Origin: Hymenobacter sedentarius
GTDB lineage: Bacteria; Bacteroidota; Bacteroidia; Cytophagales; Hymenobacteraceae
NCBI RefSeq assembly: GCF_001507645.1
Contig: NZ_CP013909.1
Coordinates: 2,542,001-2,606,000, forward strand
Length of the DNA stretch: 64,000 nt
Direction: 5' to 3'
In this document: in pieces, positions 27,608-37,406 of the stretch
Layout of the letters: every line of letters starts with the position of its first letter
Position numbering within the stretch: position 1 is the first letter of the stretch
The notes under the pieces: model-generated
Told to the model about the DNA's origin: nothing
Database searches by the model: none
The model's input: only the letters and a program-made list of their open reading frames with translations
Program-made: the position numbers and the translations under genes

Positions 27608-27862
27608 ATGAAAAAGACCTTTTTTGCTTCAACCTTCGCTCTGTTGCTGGGCGTTTTATTGAGCCTGGCTCCCCTGACGGCTGGGGCGCAGTGCGTGATG
27701 TGTAAGTCGCAGGTAGAATCGGCGCGGCAAGAGCGTGACGACTACGATGTGTCGGGCCTCAACAAAGGAATTGTGTACATGATGACGGTACCCTACATCC
27801 TGATGGGCGCGGTGGGCTATTTCTGGTACCGGCGCACGCACCCCAAAGCGGCCAAGAAGTAA
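27608..27862 (+). CDS. Small membrane protein with a CVMC motif
   Basis: This 84-residue protein has a signal-like N-terminus ending TAGAQ, then CVMCKSQVESARQERDD and one membrane helix at about 55-75. The CxxC directly after the predicted cleavage site would face the periplasm. I do not know a named function. Given its place in the oxidase cluster it could handle copper or thiols, but that is inference. Its stop codon directly abuts the GTG start of the DUF983 gene. Confidence 0.75.
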   Translation: MKKTFFASTFALLLGVLLSLAPLTAGAQCVMCKSQVESARQERDDYDVSGLNKGIVYMMTVPYILMGAVGYFWYRRTHPKAAKK

Positions 27863-28231
27863 GTGGCCACGCCTGCATCCTCACTGCTGGCGTTGCTGGC
27901 ATTGCGGTGCCCGCGCTGTCATCAAGGCAAGTTGTTTACGCATTCGGCGTTGAACCTTAGCAAGTTCGATGAAATGCCGGATGCGTGCCCTGTTTGCGGG
28001 CAGGCATTTGAGCCGGAGGTGGGATTTTATTGGGGAGCCATGTACATCAGCTACGGCTTTTCAACTTTTATCGTAGCCATTGTGGGCGTGCTGCTGTACT
28101 TTTTGGGCCACGACCCCGACGTGTGGGTGTATGTGGTGGCCGTGGCTGCTGCCGTGCTGGCGTTTACGCCGTTGATGTTTCGCTACGCCCGGGCGGTTAT
28201 GCTCTATGCTTTTGGCGGGACCAATTTTTGA
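27863..28231 (+). CDS. DUF983 membrane protein with zinc-ribbon-like cysteines
   Basis: This 122-residue protein begins with two cysteine pairs (LRCPRCHQGKLF and ACPVCGQAFEPEVGFYWGAMY) and then has two membrane helices. This pattern defines DUF983, often found near terminal oxidase genes in Bacteroidota and Alphaproteobacteria. The GTG start follows the previous stop with no gap, suggesting coupled translation. The function is unknown; the cysteines probably bind zinc. Confidence 0.87.
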   Translation: MATPASSLLALLALRCPRCHQGKLFTHSALNLSKFDEMPDACPVCGQAFEPEVGFYWGAMYISYGFSTFIVAIVGVLLYFLGHDPDVWVYVVAVAAAVLAFTPLMFRYARAVMLYAFGGTNF

Positions 28232-28285
28232 ACCTCGTTATTCTAAAGCGTAACGCACCAGGCAACGGCTTGGACCAAGAAAATG

Positions 28286-28310
28286 ATGCCGCCCCGGGGT
28301 GGCATTTTTT
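28286..28310 (+). terminator. Intrinsic terminator closing the oxidase cluster
   Basis: ATGCCGCCCC (28286-28295) pairs with GGGGTGGCAT (28296-28305), allowing one G-U pair, and is followed by TTTTT. It lies 55 bases after the DUF983 stop. Confidence 0.8.
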
Positions 28311-28494
28311 GTTGGGCTTGGATTTTGTAGGGCGTGCTAAGGCGGAGGGAGTGCTTCGCTCGTTCAATTATTGGGCAAGCGAAATAATCCGCCGTTTCTT
28401 CGGTTTTAATTTGGTGCCTTTCCGGGGCCTATGCCCCCTGGACATTGGTTGGGCTGGATTTTTTCTGCATTCTTCTCACAACCCTCGCAAATCT

Positions 28495-31400
28495 GTGGTT
28501 CAACTTCCTGAGTGGCGGCGTTTGCCCTGGCTGTTGTTGCTTGCGGCGGCGCTGTGTTTTGTGGGAGGCTACCTGGCCAGCCGCTATGCGCTGGCGCCGG
28601 GAGTGGTGCAGCGCACCGACATCGCGCGCCTGCAGCAGGTGGTGCTCCAGGCCGAGTTCACGGCCCGCCGCGAGACCGATTCGGTGGCGGCCGAGCTGCC
28701 ACGCGGCAACTACAGCTTCCAAAAGCTGCTGGCGCAAACCACCTACCCCACCTGCGTGCTGGAAAACGGCGAGCTGCGCTACTGGTCCGACGCTACCCTG
28801 CGGCCCGAAGCTGAAGTCAGCAGCCTGGTCGAACGGCTAATCGAGACGCCGGTGGGGCATTTCCTACTGCTGCCGCGCCTTGCGGGCCGTTTCCTGATAC
28901 TTACGTATCTGCCGCTGGAGCGGCACTACGGCATCAGTAACCGCTACCTGCGGGAGGGGGGGGAGCAAGCGCTGTTCCGGGGGCTGGACCTACAGGTAGT
29001 CGCCGACAGCACCGCCAGCAACGGCGCCCAGTTTCGGGCGGCCGACGGCCACTATGTCTTTTCCATAAAGCGGCTGCAGCCCAATCCGCTCACGGGGCAG
29101 TACGTGCCGCTGGCGTTGCTGGGCCTGGGCAGCTTGCTGTACGCCGCGGGGTGGCTGCTGCTGGCGCTGCGCTTGTGGCGGGCCGGGCAGCGGGGAGCTG
29201 CCGTTGCGGCGGTGGTGCTGCCGCTCGCGGTGTTGCGTTTTGTGTTGCTGAATCTGGGCCTGCCGTATTCATTTATTGAATTGCCCTTGTTTGACCCGCG
29301 GGTGTACGCGGCGTCGTGGTGGGCGCCATCGTTGGGCGACTTGCTGCTGGATGCGCTGCTGGTCCTGCTGGTGGCGGCTGGGGGCATGGTGCTGTGGCGT
29401 AGCCAGCGGGTGCTGGAGCGGGTGCGCGCTCCGCGTGCGCTTGAGGGGCAGGCATTAGCGGCAGTTCTTCTAAGCGCAGGATTCGGCTTGTGGCTGGTGC
29501 TGCTGTTCGAATATTACACCACGGCGTTTGGCAGCCCTCAGCTTAGCCTGGACGTGACCCGTAACCTCCAGATATCGGGCTTTTGGGTGGTGCTGGCCCT
29601 GTCGGTCACGCTGCATACCGCGGCGTGGCTGGTGGGCTTTTTTGGGCTGACGCAATTGGCGGGAGCGCTGTTGCAGCACGTGCCCCGGCGGGTGCTGCTA
29701 CTGGGTCCGGGCCTGGCGGCCGTGCCAGTGCTGGGCGTGGGGCTGGTTTTTGGGCTGCCGTGGGTATTGCTGGTGGGGGTGTTGCTCCTGTTTGCGTGCT
29801 TGGTACGCGCGGCGGGGATGCGCGCCAAGCCCACCACCGGCAGCTACCAAGCCTCGGTGCTGATTGTACTGCTCCTGGCGCTGGCCTCGGCTACCGGTGC
29901 GCTGGCACTGTACTCACACTTCGAGAGCCAGCTATTGGTAGACAAGCAGCGCCTTGCCAACAACCTGCTTATTGACAATGATTTGCAGGGCGAATACCTG
30001 CTGGGCGAGCGGATGCGGGAAATTGCCCGCGACCCGTTTGTTCGGCGGTCGTTGACGGCGGCGTTCGGGAGGCCGGAAACCGTGCGCCAGCGCATTGCGC
30101 GCCAGTACCTAAGCGACTATTTCGACAAATACGAGAGTAACATCATTCTCTACGACGAAGCAGGACAGCCGCTGGGCATGCCCCCGGGTACGCCCAGCTT
30201 TGTGGAGGCGCGCGCGGCTCTGGAGCGCGTTGCCACGCCCACCGACCAGCGCGGTGTGTACCTCGTGCACTCGGGCAACCCCTTCAGCACACGGCGCTAC
30301 GTGGCCCAAATCATGGTGCCCGGCACACGGGTTAGCGGGTTTGGCCCGGCCCTGGGCGCGGTGCGCGTGGAGCTCACCCTTAAAAAGCTCACTTCCTACA
30401 GCGTACTGCCCGAGCTGCTGGTGGACCAAAAGTTCTTTCAGCCCAGCCTGGCCACCGACCTGAGCTACGCGGGTTACACCAGGGGGCGGCTGGTGTACAG
30501 CGAAGGCGACTTCGATTACGCCAACCACTTGCCCGTGGGCTTGCTGGCCGAACCGCGCCTCTACCAAGGGGGCGTGACCCGCCACGGCTTCCACCACTAT
30601 GCCGTGCACGGCTCCATGGACCGCACGGTGGTGGTGACCTCGGCCACGTATTCGCCGGGCGACTGGCTGGCCAATTTCTCCTTCCAGTTTCTGCTCTCCA
30701 CGTTTTTCTGGCTGCTGGTGGGCGGCTTGGTTTTGCTGCTGCGGGGGCGCGCCGCCATGCGGCTCCGGCTCAATTTCAGTGCCCGCATCCAGCTGCTGCT
30801 GAACGTGGGCATTGTGGTGCCGCTGCTAGTGGTGAGCATTGCCACGGCCAGCCAGCTCATTGCTTCTTACCAGCGCGACCTGGCCCGCACCTACGAGCGG
30901 CGCGGGCAGCTGGCCCTGGAAAGCCTGCGCCGCCAGCGCCACCTGCTCTCGGACAGCACGGCCCGCCCCACGCTGGCCGCCCTGGCCAAAAACGTGGCCG
31001 CGCTCACCGAAACCGACCTCAACCTCTACGATGTGCACGGCGAGCTGCTGGCCAGTAGCCAGCCCTTGATTTTTGAGGCCGGCCTGCTAGGACCCTTACT
31101 CAACCCGCAGGCTGTGGTGTCCTTGCGCGAACAGAACCACCCACGGGCCTTGCTCACCGAGAAGGCAGGCTCACTGTCGTTCAACGCCTTATACTTGCCA
31201 GTGCGGGCCGGGGTGGGCGAGGAAGTGGTAGCCGATTTGGGCGGCCACGTCATCGGCCCCCAGCGCCAAAGCCGGGCTCCCAAGCCTGCGGCGCCTGCTA
31301 GGGCGGTTTCGCCGCTGCAGACCGATTTGGATGGAGCTGCGGCCGACGATACAGCCCTGCCCACCGGCCCCATTCTGGGCTACATCGGCATTCCCTTCTT

Positions 31401-32376
31401 CGATTCGGAGAAAGAGCTGAATACCAAGCTCACGGAGCTGTTCACGACCATTCTCAACATCTTCACACTGATGTTTCTGCTGTTTCTGGGGCTAGCGTTT
31501 GTGGCCGCGCGCCACCTCACGGCGCCCCTCAAGCTCATCACCGAAAAGCTGACCCAAACCACCCTCACCGGCCAAAACGAGTTTTTGGACTACCGCAGTT
31601 CCGACGATGAAATTGGGCTGTTGGTGCGCGAGTACAACACCATGCTCACCAAGCTGGAAGCCAGCAAGCGCGAGCTGGCCGCCCAGGAAAAAGAAGCCGC
31701 CTGGCGCGAAATGGCCCGGCAGGTAGCCCACGAAATCAAGAACCCGCTCACGCCCATGAAGCTGAGCCTGCAGTACTTGCAGAAAGCCATTGCCGAGCGC
31801 CGGCCCAATGCCGAGGAGCTCATCGGCCGGATATCGCAAACACTAATCACGCAGATTGACGTGCTCACCGACATTGCCACGTCCTTCAGCACCTTCACCA
31901 ATCTGCCCGCCATGCGCCCCGAGCGGCTCGACGTGGCCGCCGTGCTGCGCCGCTGCGCCGCCCTGCACCAGCCCGACACCAACGACGGTGCCCTGGACCT
32001 GCACCTGCCACCGGACGCCGAAAGCGGCCACTACGTGGTGTTTGCCGATGAAAACCTGCTAGTGCGCACCTTCAACAACCTGCTGATAAACGCCCGCCAG
32101 GCGGTGCCCGAGGGCCGCGAGCCCCACATTGGGGTGTCGCTCACGGCGGCCGAGGCGGGCACGGTGCGCGTGGCCATTTGTGATAACGGCGCGGGCATTC
32201 CCGAGGACGTGCGCGAAAAGGTGTTCGTGCCGAACTTCACGACCAAGGAAACCGGGTCGGGCATTGGGCTGGCGGTGGCCAAGCGCGGGATTGAGAGTGC
32301 CGGGGGGCGCGTTTGGTTTGAAACGAAAGTGGGGGAGGGCACCGTGTTTTATATTGAATTGCCGCTGGCTGGGTAA
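28495..32376 (+). CDS. Large NtrY-like membrane sensor histidine kinase
   Basis: This protein has 1293 residues from a GTG at 28495; the frame is open further upstream but overlaps DUF983. The first 850 or so residues are mostly sensory, with many membrane helices (dense between about 200 and 480) and a second periplasmic region. A HAMP-like linker follows the last helix (HLTAPLKLITEKL). The kinase core has the H-box VAHEIKNPLTP with phospho-acceptor His1079, an N-box NLLINARQAV, a G1 box CDNGAGIP and a G2 box GSGIGLAVAKRGIE. This arrangement resembles NtrY. No response regulator gene is adjacent. The next gene, 79 bases on, encodes an outer-membrane protein. Confidence 0.9.
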   Translation: MVQLPEWRRLPWLLLLAAALCFVGGYLASRYALAPGVVQRTDIARLQQVVLQAEFTARRETDSVAAELPRGNYSFQKLLAQTTYPTCVLENGELRYWSDATLRPEAEVSSLVERLIETPVGHFLLLPRLAGRFLILTYLPLERHYGISNRYLREGGEQALFRGLDLQVVADSTASNGAQFRAADGHYVFSIKRLQPNPLTGQYVPLALLGLGSLLYAAGWLLLALRLWRAGQRGAAVAAVVLPLAVLRFVLLNLGLPYSFIELPLFDPRVYAASWWAPSLGDLLLDALLVLLVAAGGMVLWRSQRVLERVRAPRALEGQALAAVLLSAGFGLWLVLLFEYYTTAFGSPQLSLDVTRNLQISGFWVVLALSVTLHTAAWLVGFFGLTQLAGALLQHVPRRVLLLGPGLAAVPVLGVGLVFGLPWVLLVGVLLLFACLVRAAGMRAKPTTGSYQASVLIVLLLALASATGALALYSHFESQLLVDKQRLANNLLIDNDLQGEYLLGERMREIARDPFVRRSLTAAFGRPETVRQRIARQYLSDYFDKYESNIILYDEAGQPLGMPPGTPSFVEARAALERVATPTDQRGVYLVHSGNPFSTRRYVAQIMVPGTRVSGFGPALGAVRVELTLKKLTSYSVLPELLVDQKFFQPSLATDLSYAGYTRGRLVYSEGDFDYANHLPVGLLAEPRLYQGGVTRHGFHHYAVHGSMDRTVVVTSATYSPGDWLANFSFQFLLSTFFWLLVGGLVLLLRGRAAMRLRLNFSARIQLLLNVGIVVPLLVVSIATASQLIASYQRDLARTYERRGQLALESLRRQRHLLSDSTARPTLAALAKNVAALTETDLNLYDVHGELLASSQPLIFEAGLLGPLLNPQAVVSLREQNHPRALLTEKAGSLSFNALYLPVRAGVGEEVVADLGGHVIGPQRQSRAPKPAAPARAVSPLQTDLDGAAADDTALPTGPILGYIGIPFFDSEKELNTKLTELFTTILNIFTLMFLLFLGLAFVAARHLTAPLKLITEKLTQTTLTGQNEFLDYRSSDDEIGLLVREYNTMLTKLEASKRELAAQEKEAAWREMARQVAHEIKNPLTPMKLSLQYLQKAIAERRPNAEELIGRISQTLITQIDVLTDIATSFSTFTNLPAMRPERLDVAAVLRRCAALHQPDTNDGALDLHLPPDAESGHYVVFADENLLVRTFNNLLINARQAVPEGREPHIGVSLTAAEAGTVRVAICDNGAGIPEDVREKVFVPNFTTKETGSGIGLAVAKRGIESAGGRVWFETKVGEGTVFYIELPLAG

Positions 32377-32455
32377 GGCCGCGGGCGGGGCGGCCCGCGC
32401 AACGGCACGAAACCGCCCGCCCCCGTCGTTACCTGCCAACCCCGACCTTTACTGC

Positions 32456-35400
32456 ATGACCCGCCGTTTACGCTTGTGCTTCCCCTTTGCGGGCCTGCTC
32501 GTGGCGGTGCTGTTATTGTTGAGCAACGGGGCCGAGGCGCAGGTGCGGCCTGTTACGTCCGGCGAGGCCCCACCGCCCAGCACCCGCCGCTGCCGCTACG
32601 TGGCGCTCGCGCCGGGCCGCGACACCACCAGCTTTTCCCTTCCGGATACGCTCACGGTGGTGCCGTCTTCGGTGGTGGCAGGCGGCCGGGCAGTGGCGTA
32701 CGACGCCCGCAGCGACCAGTACCGCTGGATTCGACCGGCGCCCCGCGACAGCAGCGGCGCGCCGCTGTCCGACTCGCTGCTGGTTTGCTACCGGGTGCTG
32801 CCGCTGCGCCTCTCGGCGGCCCGCTTCCGCCGGCCCCTCAGCATGATGGACACGCTGAGCTTTCGGCGGGAGGCCATGCGGTTTGAAGATTTCTCGGTGA
32901 AAGAGCAGATTCTGAGCACGCCGGGCATCAACAAAACCGGCAACCTGGCCCGCGGCATCAGCTTTGGCAACACCCAAAACGTCTTCGTCAATTCGGCCCT
33001 CAACCTGCAGCTGGAAGGCAAGCTGGCCGAAAACATCAACCTCACGGCCGCAATCAGCGACCAGAACGTGCCGTTCCAGCCCGAGGGCAACACCCAGCAG
33101 CTGCAGCAGTTCGACAAAATCTACATCGCCCTCACCAACCCCAACTGGAACCTGACGGCCGGCGACGTGGTGCTGCGCAACAAGCCCGACTACTTCCTGC
33201 GCTACTACAAAAACATTCAGGGCGCGGCGGCCGAGGCCAATTTCGGGCCGCCCATTGTGGGGCTAGCCGGGCTGGGCGCCGCGCCGGGCGTAGCCAATGC
33301 GGTGTACCTGAACGGACAGGCCGGGCAGGTGCCCAGTGGCCAGCTCAACGGCCCCTCGCCGGAGACGCTCAACCCGCCGGCCATCAGCCAGCCCCAGCTC
33401 ACTGACCCCAACCGCCAGGAGCCGAGTGGGGCCGGCGCGCCGCTGCCACTCGGCGACCGGGCGCCTGCCACGGGCGCTACGGTTAGCAGCTCGGGGGTGC
33501 GCAAGGGGCTGGTGTGGCAGTCGTCCACTTCGGCGGCGGGCGGCGTAGCCAAGGGCAAATTCGCGAGCACCGACGTGCCGCCCATCGAAAACGTGCAGGG
33601 CCCGTACCGGCTCAACGGGCCCAACGGCGAGCAGTTCATCATCGTGCTGGCCAACTCGGAGCGGGTGTACCTCGACGGCCGCCTGCAAACCCGGGGCTTC
33701 GACGCCGACTATACCATCGATTACAACCTGGCTGAAGTCACGTTTACGCCGCGCCACCTCATCACCCGCAACTCGCGGATTAAGATTGATTTCGAGTATT
33801 CGGACCTCAACTATTCCCGCTCCCTGCTGGCCGCCAGCCACTACCAGCAAGTGGGCCGCCTGAGCATGCGCGGCAATTTCTACCAGGAAGCCGACAACCC
33901 CAACAACGCGCCCAACCTCAGCCTGACCGACTCTTCCCGGGCCCAACTGCAGCGGGCCGGCAACGTGGCCTTCGCCGTGACGCCGGGGGGCGAGCCGGTG
34001 GCCTACACCCGCACGCAGGTGCTCTACCGCCGCGACACGGCCACTGGCCGGTACCGGCGCGCCGTGGGGGCCGATACGCTGGGCACGGTGTATTCGGTGC
34101 GCTTCACCGACGTGGGGCAAGGCAACGGCGACTACCGCCTCACCACCACCGACGTGAGCGCCAACGGCCGCGTGTACGAATTCGCGGGGGCGGGCCAGGG
34201 CCGCTACCAGCCGGTGCGCCGCATTCCCACGCCGCTGCTCAAGCAGATGGTGTCCGGCGGCATCAGCTACCGGGTCGACAGCAGCACGACGGTGTTTTTC
34301 GACGCCGCCCACTCGCGCCTCGACCGCAACCGCTTCTCTTCCGAAAGCGACCAGGACGGGGCCATGCGCATGGGCTACGTGGTGCAAGACCGTCAGCTGC
34401 CCGCTGCCCTGGCCGGGGGCCTGCTCCGCAATTACCGGCTGCGCTCTACCCTCGACTACGAGTACACCGGCAAGCATTTCTCGCCGATAGACCGCTACCG
34501 CGACATCGAGTTTGACCGCAACTGGAGCGCCACCAATACCCTGCAAAGCACCGCCAACGGCCGAACCGCCCGCGAAGACAATATCTTCAACTTCAGCGTG
34601 GGCGTGGCCAAGGACGTGAACAACAACGTGAATTACCGGCTCAGTCGGCGCTTCCGGCCGGGCGAGGTGAGCGGGCTGCAGCACTGGCTGGACGCGGCCC
34701 AGAAAGTGGGCAACTTGGAGCTGCGCGGCACCCTGTTTGTGCTCAACTCGGATGCCGGCCGCTTCCATTCCGACTGGGCGCGGGGCGAGGCCACGGGCCG
34801 CTTCGTGGGCAGCAAAATAGTGCCCGGCTACGCCTACCGCTTCGATAAAAACCGCGTCAGCTCCGCCTTCACCGATACCATTCGCTCGGCCAACTACTTC
34901 GACGAGCACAACGTGTTTATCCAGAGCCGCGACTCGGCCCGCACTCAGTTTCGCCTCGACTACAGCTACCGCCGCGACCAAACCCCCAACCGCGAGCAAA
35001 CGGCCCTGCAGCAGCGCGGCACTGCCCAAACCTGGCAGGGCACGCTGGCCTCGCGCCTGGGCAAAACGCAGGACCTGCGCGTGCTGGCCACCTACCGCGA
35101 CTTGGATTCGCTGGGCCTGGCCCGCAACCGCACGGTGCTGGGGCAGGTGTTTTACAACGCCAGCCTGCTGCAAAACCAGATTCGCTCGGAGTTGAGCTAC
35201 AGCGTGGCCACCGGCCGGGAGCTCAAGCGCGACTTCTCCTATCTGGCCGTGCCCGCCGGCCAGGGCACGCACTACTACGGCGGCGATGCCAATGGCAACG
35301 GCCAGCAGGAAAAGGATGAGTTTTTTGAAGCCCAAACGCCGGATGCGCAGTACCGCACCTACATCAAGGTGTATTTGCCCACTTCGGACTACATCACCGC

Positions 35401-36256
35401 CTTCACCAACCGGCTCAGCTACCGACTCACCACGGCGGCGCCGCGCGGCTGGCGCGAAGCCGGCGGCTGGCGCGGCATGCTGGCGCGCTTTGCCACGCTC
35501 AGCAGCGTCACCGTCGACCGCCGCACCACCGACCCCTCGCTGCTCTCGCGCCTCAGCCCCTTCAGCTACGACAAGGAGGATGCCCAACTGCTGGCCTTCA
35601 ACCAACTGATGCGCAACACGCTCTACTTCAACCGGTCCAATCCCATTTTTGGGGCCGAGCTCACCGTGCAGCAAACCCAGCAAAAAACGCTGCTCGCCCA
35701 GGGCTTCGACCGCCGCAACCTGAGCACCCAGAGCCTGCTGGTGCGCCGCACGCTGGCCACCTCGTTCACGGGCCGCCTCACCGGCACCCGCGACATTCGC
35801 GAAGCCACCAGCGACTACCTGCTCAGCCGCAACTACCGCCTGCTGATTTTCACTGTTCAGCCCGAAATCAGCTACCAGCCCACGCCCGCGCTGCGCCTCA
35901 CCGGCACCTACCTGCACACCCAAAAGCAGAACACCCTGGCCGGCAAAGACGCGGAGCTGCACCCCGGCATCTTCGACGAGCTGGGCCTGGAAACCCGCCT
36001 GAGCCAGGTAAACAAGCGCACCATCACGGCCGCCACCCGCTACACCCGCGTGCAGTTCGACGGCACCAATCCCAATTCGGTGGTAGCCGTCGAAATCCTC
36101 AACGCCCTGCGGCCCGGCAGCAACTTCACGTGGAACCTGAACGTGGAGCAGCGCCTAAGCAACGGCCTGAATATCACCGTGGCCTACGATGGCCGCAAAG
36201 CCAACGGCCTGCGAACTGTGCATACCGGCCGCATGCAGGTAGCCGTGCTGTTCTAG
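32456..36256 (+). CDS. Large outer-membrane protein with SprA-like motif
   Basis: This protein has 1266 residues from the ATG at 32456, with a signal peptide ending GAEAQ. Near residue 160 it has GNLARGISFGNTQNVFVNS, then LQLEGKLAENINLTAAISD and FQPEGNTQQLQQFDKIYIAL. A very similar series occurs in SprA/Sov, the type IX secretion translocon barrel. A Pro/Gly-rich insertion lies near 285-350. The remainder is rich in alternating, aromatic-ended strands typical of a large beta-barrel. It is about half the length of true SprA, so I regard it as a related Bacteroidota barrel of unknown function. It converges with the lipoprotein gene 21 bases away. Confidence 0.72.
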   Translation: MTRRLRLCFPFAGLLVAVLLLLSNGAEAQVRPVTSGEAPPPSTRRCRYVALAPGRDTTSFSLPDTLTVVPSSVVAGGRAVAYDARSDQYRWIRPAPRDSSGAPLSDSLLVCYRVLPLRLSAARFRRPLSMMDTLSFRREAMRFEDFSVKEQILSTPGINKTGNLARGISFGNTQNVFVNSALNLQLEGKLAENINLTAAISDQNVPFQPEGNTQQLQQFDKIYIALTNPNWNLTAGDVVLRNKPDYFLRYYKNIQGAAAEANFGPPIVGLAGLGAAPGVANAVYLNGQAGQVPSGQLNGPSPETLNPPAISQPQLTDPNRQEPSGAGAPLPLGDRAPATGATVSSSGVRKGLVWQSSTSAAGGVAKGKFASTDVPPIENVQGPYRLNGPNGEQFIIVLANSERVYLDGRLQTRGFDADYTIDYNLAEVTFTPRHLITRNSRIKIDFEYSDLNYSRSLLAASHYQQVGRLSMRGNFYQEADNPNNAPNLSLTDSSRAQLQRAGNVAFAVTPGGEPVAYTRTQVLYRRDTATGRYRRAVGADTLGTVYSVRFTDVGQGNGDYRLTTTDVSANGRVYEFAGAGQGRYQPVRRIPTPLLKQMVSGGISYRVDSSTTVFFDAAHSRLDRNRFSSESDQDGAMRMGYVVQDRQLPAALAGGLLRNYRLRSTLDYEYTGKHFSPIDRYRDIEFDRNWSATNTLQSTANGRTAREDNIFNFSVGVAKDVNNNVNYRLSRRFRPGEVSGLQHWLDAAQKVGNLELRGTLFVLNSDAGRFHSDWARGEATGRFVGSKIVPGYAYRFDKNRVSSAFTDTIRSANYFDEHNVFIQSRDSARTQFRLDYSYRRDQTPNREQTALQQRGTAQTWQGTLASRLGKTQDLRVLATYRDLDSLGLARNRTVLGQVFYNASLLQNQIRSELSYSVATGRELKRDFSYLAVPAGQGTHYYGGDANGNGQQEKDEFFEAQTPDAQYRTYIKVYLPTSDYITAFTNRLSYRLTTAAPRGWREAGGWRGMLARFATLSSVTVDRRTTDPSLLSRLSPFSYDKEDAQLLAFNQLMRNTLYFNRSNPIFGAELTVQQTQQKTLLAQGFDRRNLSTQSLLVRRTLATSFTGRLTGTRDIREATSDYLLSRNYRLLIFTVQPEISYQPTPALRLTGTYLHTQKQNTLAGKDAELHPGIFDELGLETRLSQVNKRTITAATRYTRVQFDGTNPNSVVAVEILNALRPGSNFTWNLNVEQRLSNGLNITVAYDGRKANGLRTVHTGRMQVAVLF

Positions 36257-36277
36257 GCCCGGCCGCGCGGCGCAGCC

Positions 36278-37207
36278 CTAGCGCCGCTCCAGCGTGAACA
36301 GCAGCCGGCCCCGCACCAATTCGGGCAGGGTGTAGTCGTCTTCGGTGCCGGCCACGAGCCGCGGCTCCACCATGAAGGCGGCGTACAGCAGCAGCGTGTT
36401 GGCCCGGCGGCTATAGCCCAGGAGCCGGCGGTGCGTGGTTTGCGGGTCGAGCACAAGGTGGTCAATCTCGGTGCCGGGCCCGCCGCTGAAGTCTGTATTG
36501 ACGGTGTAGCTCCGGAACCCTTTGAGGCCTTTTACGCGCCCGTTGGCTTCAAACTGCATGCTCACCGGCCGCCCCAGGGAATCTACGCCGGTGTAGTTGC
36601 CGGCCAGCAGCAGCTGGTTGACGGCCAGATTGGCCGCGCCCAGCGTGCCGAGCCGGGCCCCCGCCACGCGCCGAAAAGCAGTGCGGGCCAAGACCTTCCG
36701 GCTGTTGCTGTAGGTGGTGAGCTCCAGGGTGGTGTCGCGGGTCGCGACGCGGTAGCTGAGCTCGGCAAAGCTGCCCGGGGCATCGTAGTCGCGGAAGTTG
36801 GTGGGCAGGGCACTGGCTTGCTGGCCGGGCCGAAAGTAAATCGTCAGGTTGCCGCCTTCGTGGTTGCCCAGGCCCACGTCGGCCACGAGGCTATCGGCGT
36901 TTCGCATGGCCGGGTTGATATGGATTTCGGAAACCTCGCCCGCCGCATCGGCCGCCTTGAGCGGCGACTTGGTCTTCTGCACCGCGGCCAGGTAGGCCGT
37001 CGAAACCCAGGCGCCCTTCAGGATGGGGCCGAAGCGCTGCGCTAAAATATCGGCCTGGGTGGCGGTGGGCGTGAGGCCGGCCTCCTGCAAAGGCTTTTTG
37101 GCAGTGCCGCTGGTAGACTGCTCGTCGGTTTTAGAGGACTGGCAGGCATTCCAGAGGGGCAGCGCAAGCAGCAGGCTGACCCAGTAGGCAAGGCGCGGGC
37201 GCTTCAT
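36278..37207 (-). CDS. Uncharacterised lipoprotein
   Basis: This protein has about 309 residues from the ATG at 37205-37207. A lipoprotein signal ends LWNAC (Cys about 22), followed by a Ser/Thr/Lys linker. The body has beta-rich segments such as VSEIHINPAMRNADSL, FRDYDAPGSFAELSYRVATRD and GNYTGVDSLGRPVSMQFEANG. No domain was recognised. The ATG 36 bases upstream is less likely because the lipoprotein signal begins at the second Met (MKRPRLAYW). Confidence 0.75.
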   Translation of the reverse strand: MKRPRLAYWVSLLLALPLWNACQSSKTDEQSTSGTAKKPLQEAGLTPTATQADILAQRFGPILKGAWVSTAYLAAVQKTKSPLKAADAAGEVSEIHINPAMRNADSLVADVGLGNHEGGNLTIYFRPGQQASALPTNFRDYDAPGSFAELSYRVATRDTTLELTTYSNSRKVLARTAFRRVAGARLGTLGAANLAVNQLLLAGNYTGVDSLGRPVSMQFEANGRVKGLKGFRSYTVNTDFSGGPGTEIDHLVLDPQTTHRRLLGYSRRANTLLLYAAFMVEPRLVAGTEDDYTLPELVRGRLLFTLERR

Positions 37208-37406
37208 AGGGATAGAAGTTAAAAGGTCAGAAAGCCAACGCAACTCATGGCCGGAATCTTATGCCGGCGGTGCGCTCGCCACAGAAATACAGCCGTCATT
37301 TCTGGCTCAATTAAGGCCTGGAAAATCAGTGCTGTATACGTTAGCTGCCGGGGTTCGGCGATGGTGGCGCTGCTGGGCCGGGGGCTGGCGCCGCGCGCCG
37401 GAGCTG

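Noticed and set aside
33263-35962. 899-codon minus-strand frame opposite the SprA-like barrel gene
   Set aside because: It is an antisense shadow created by high GC at third positions. It has no domain and the plus-strand protein is clearly real.
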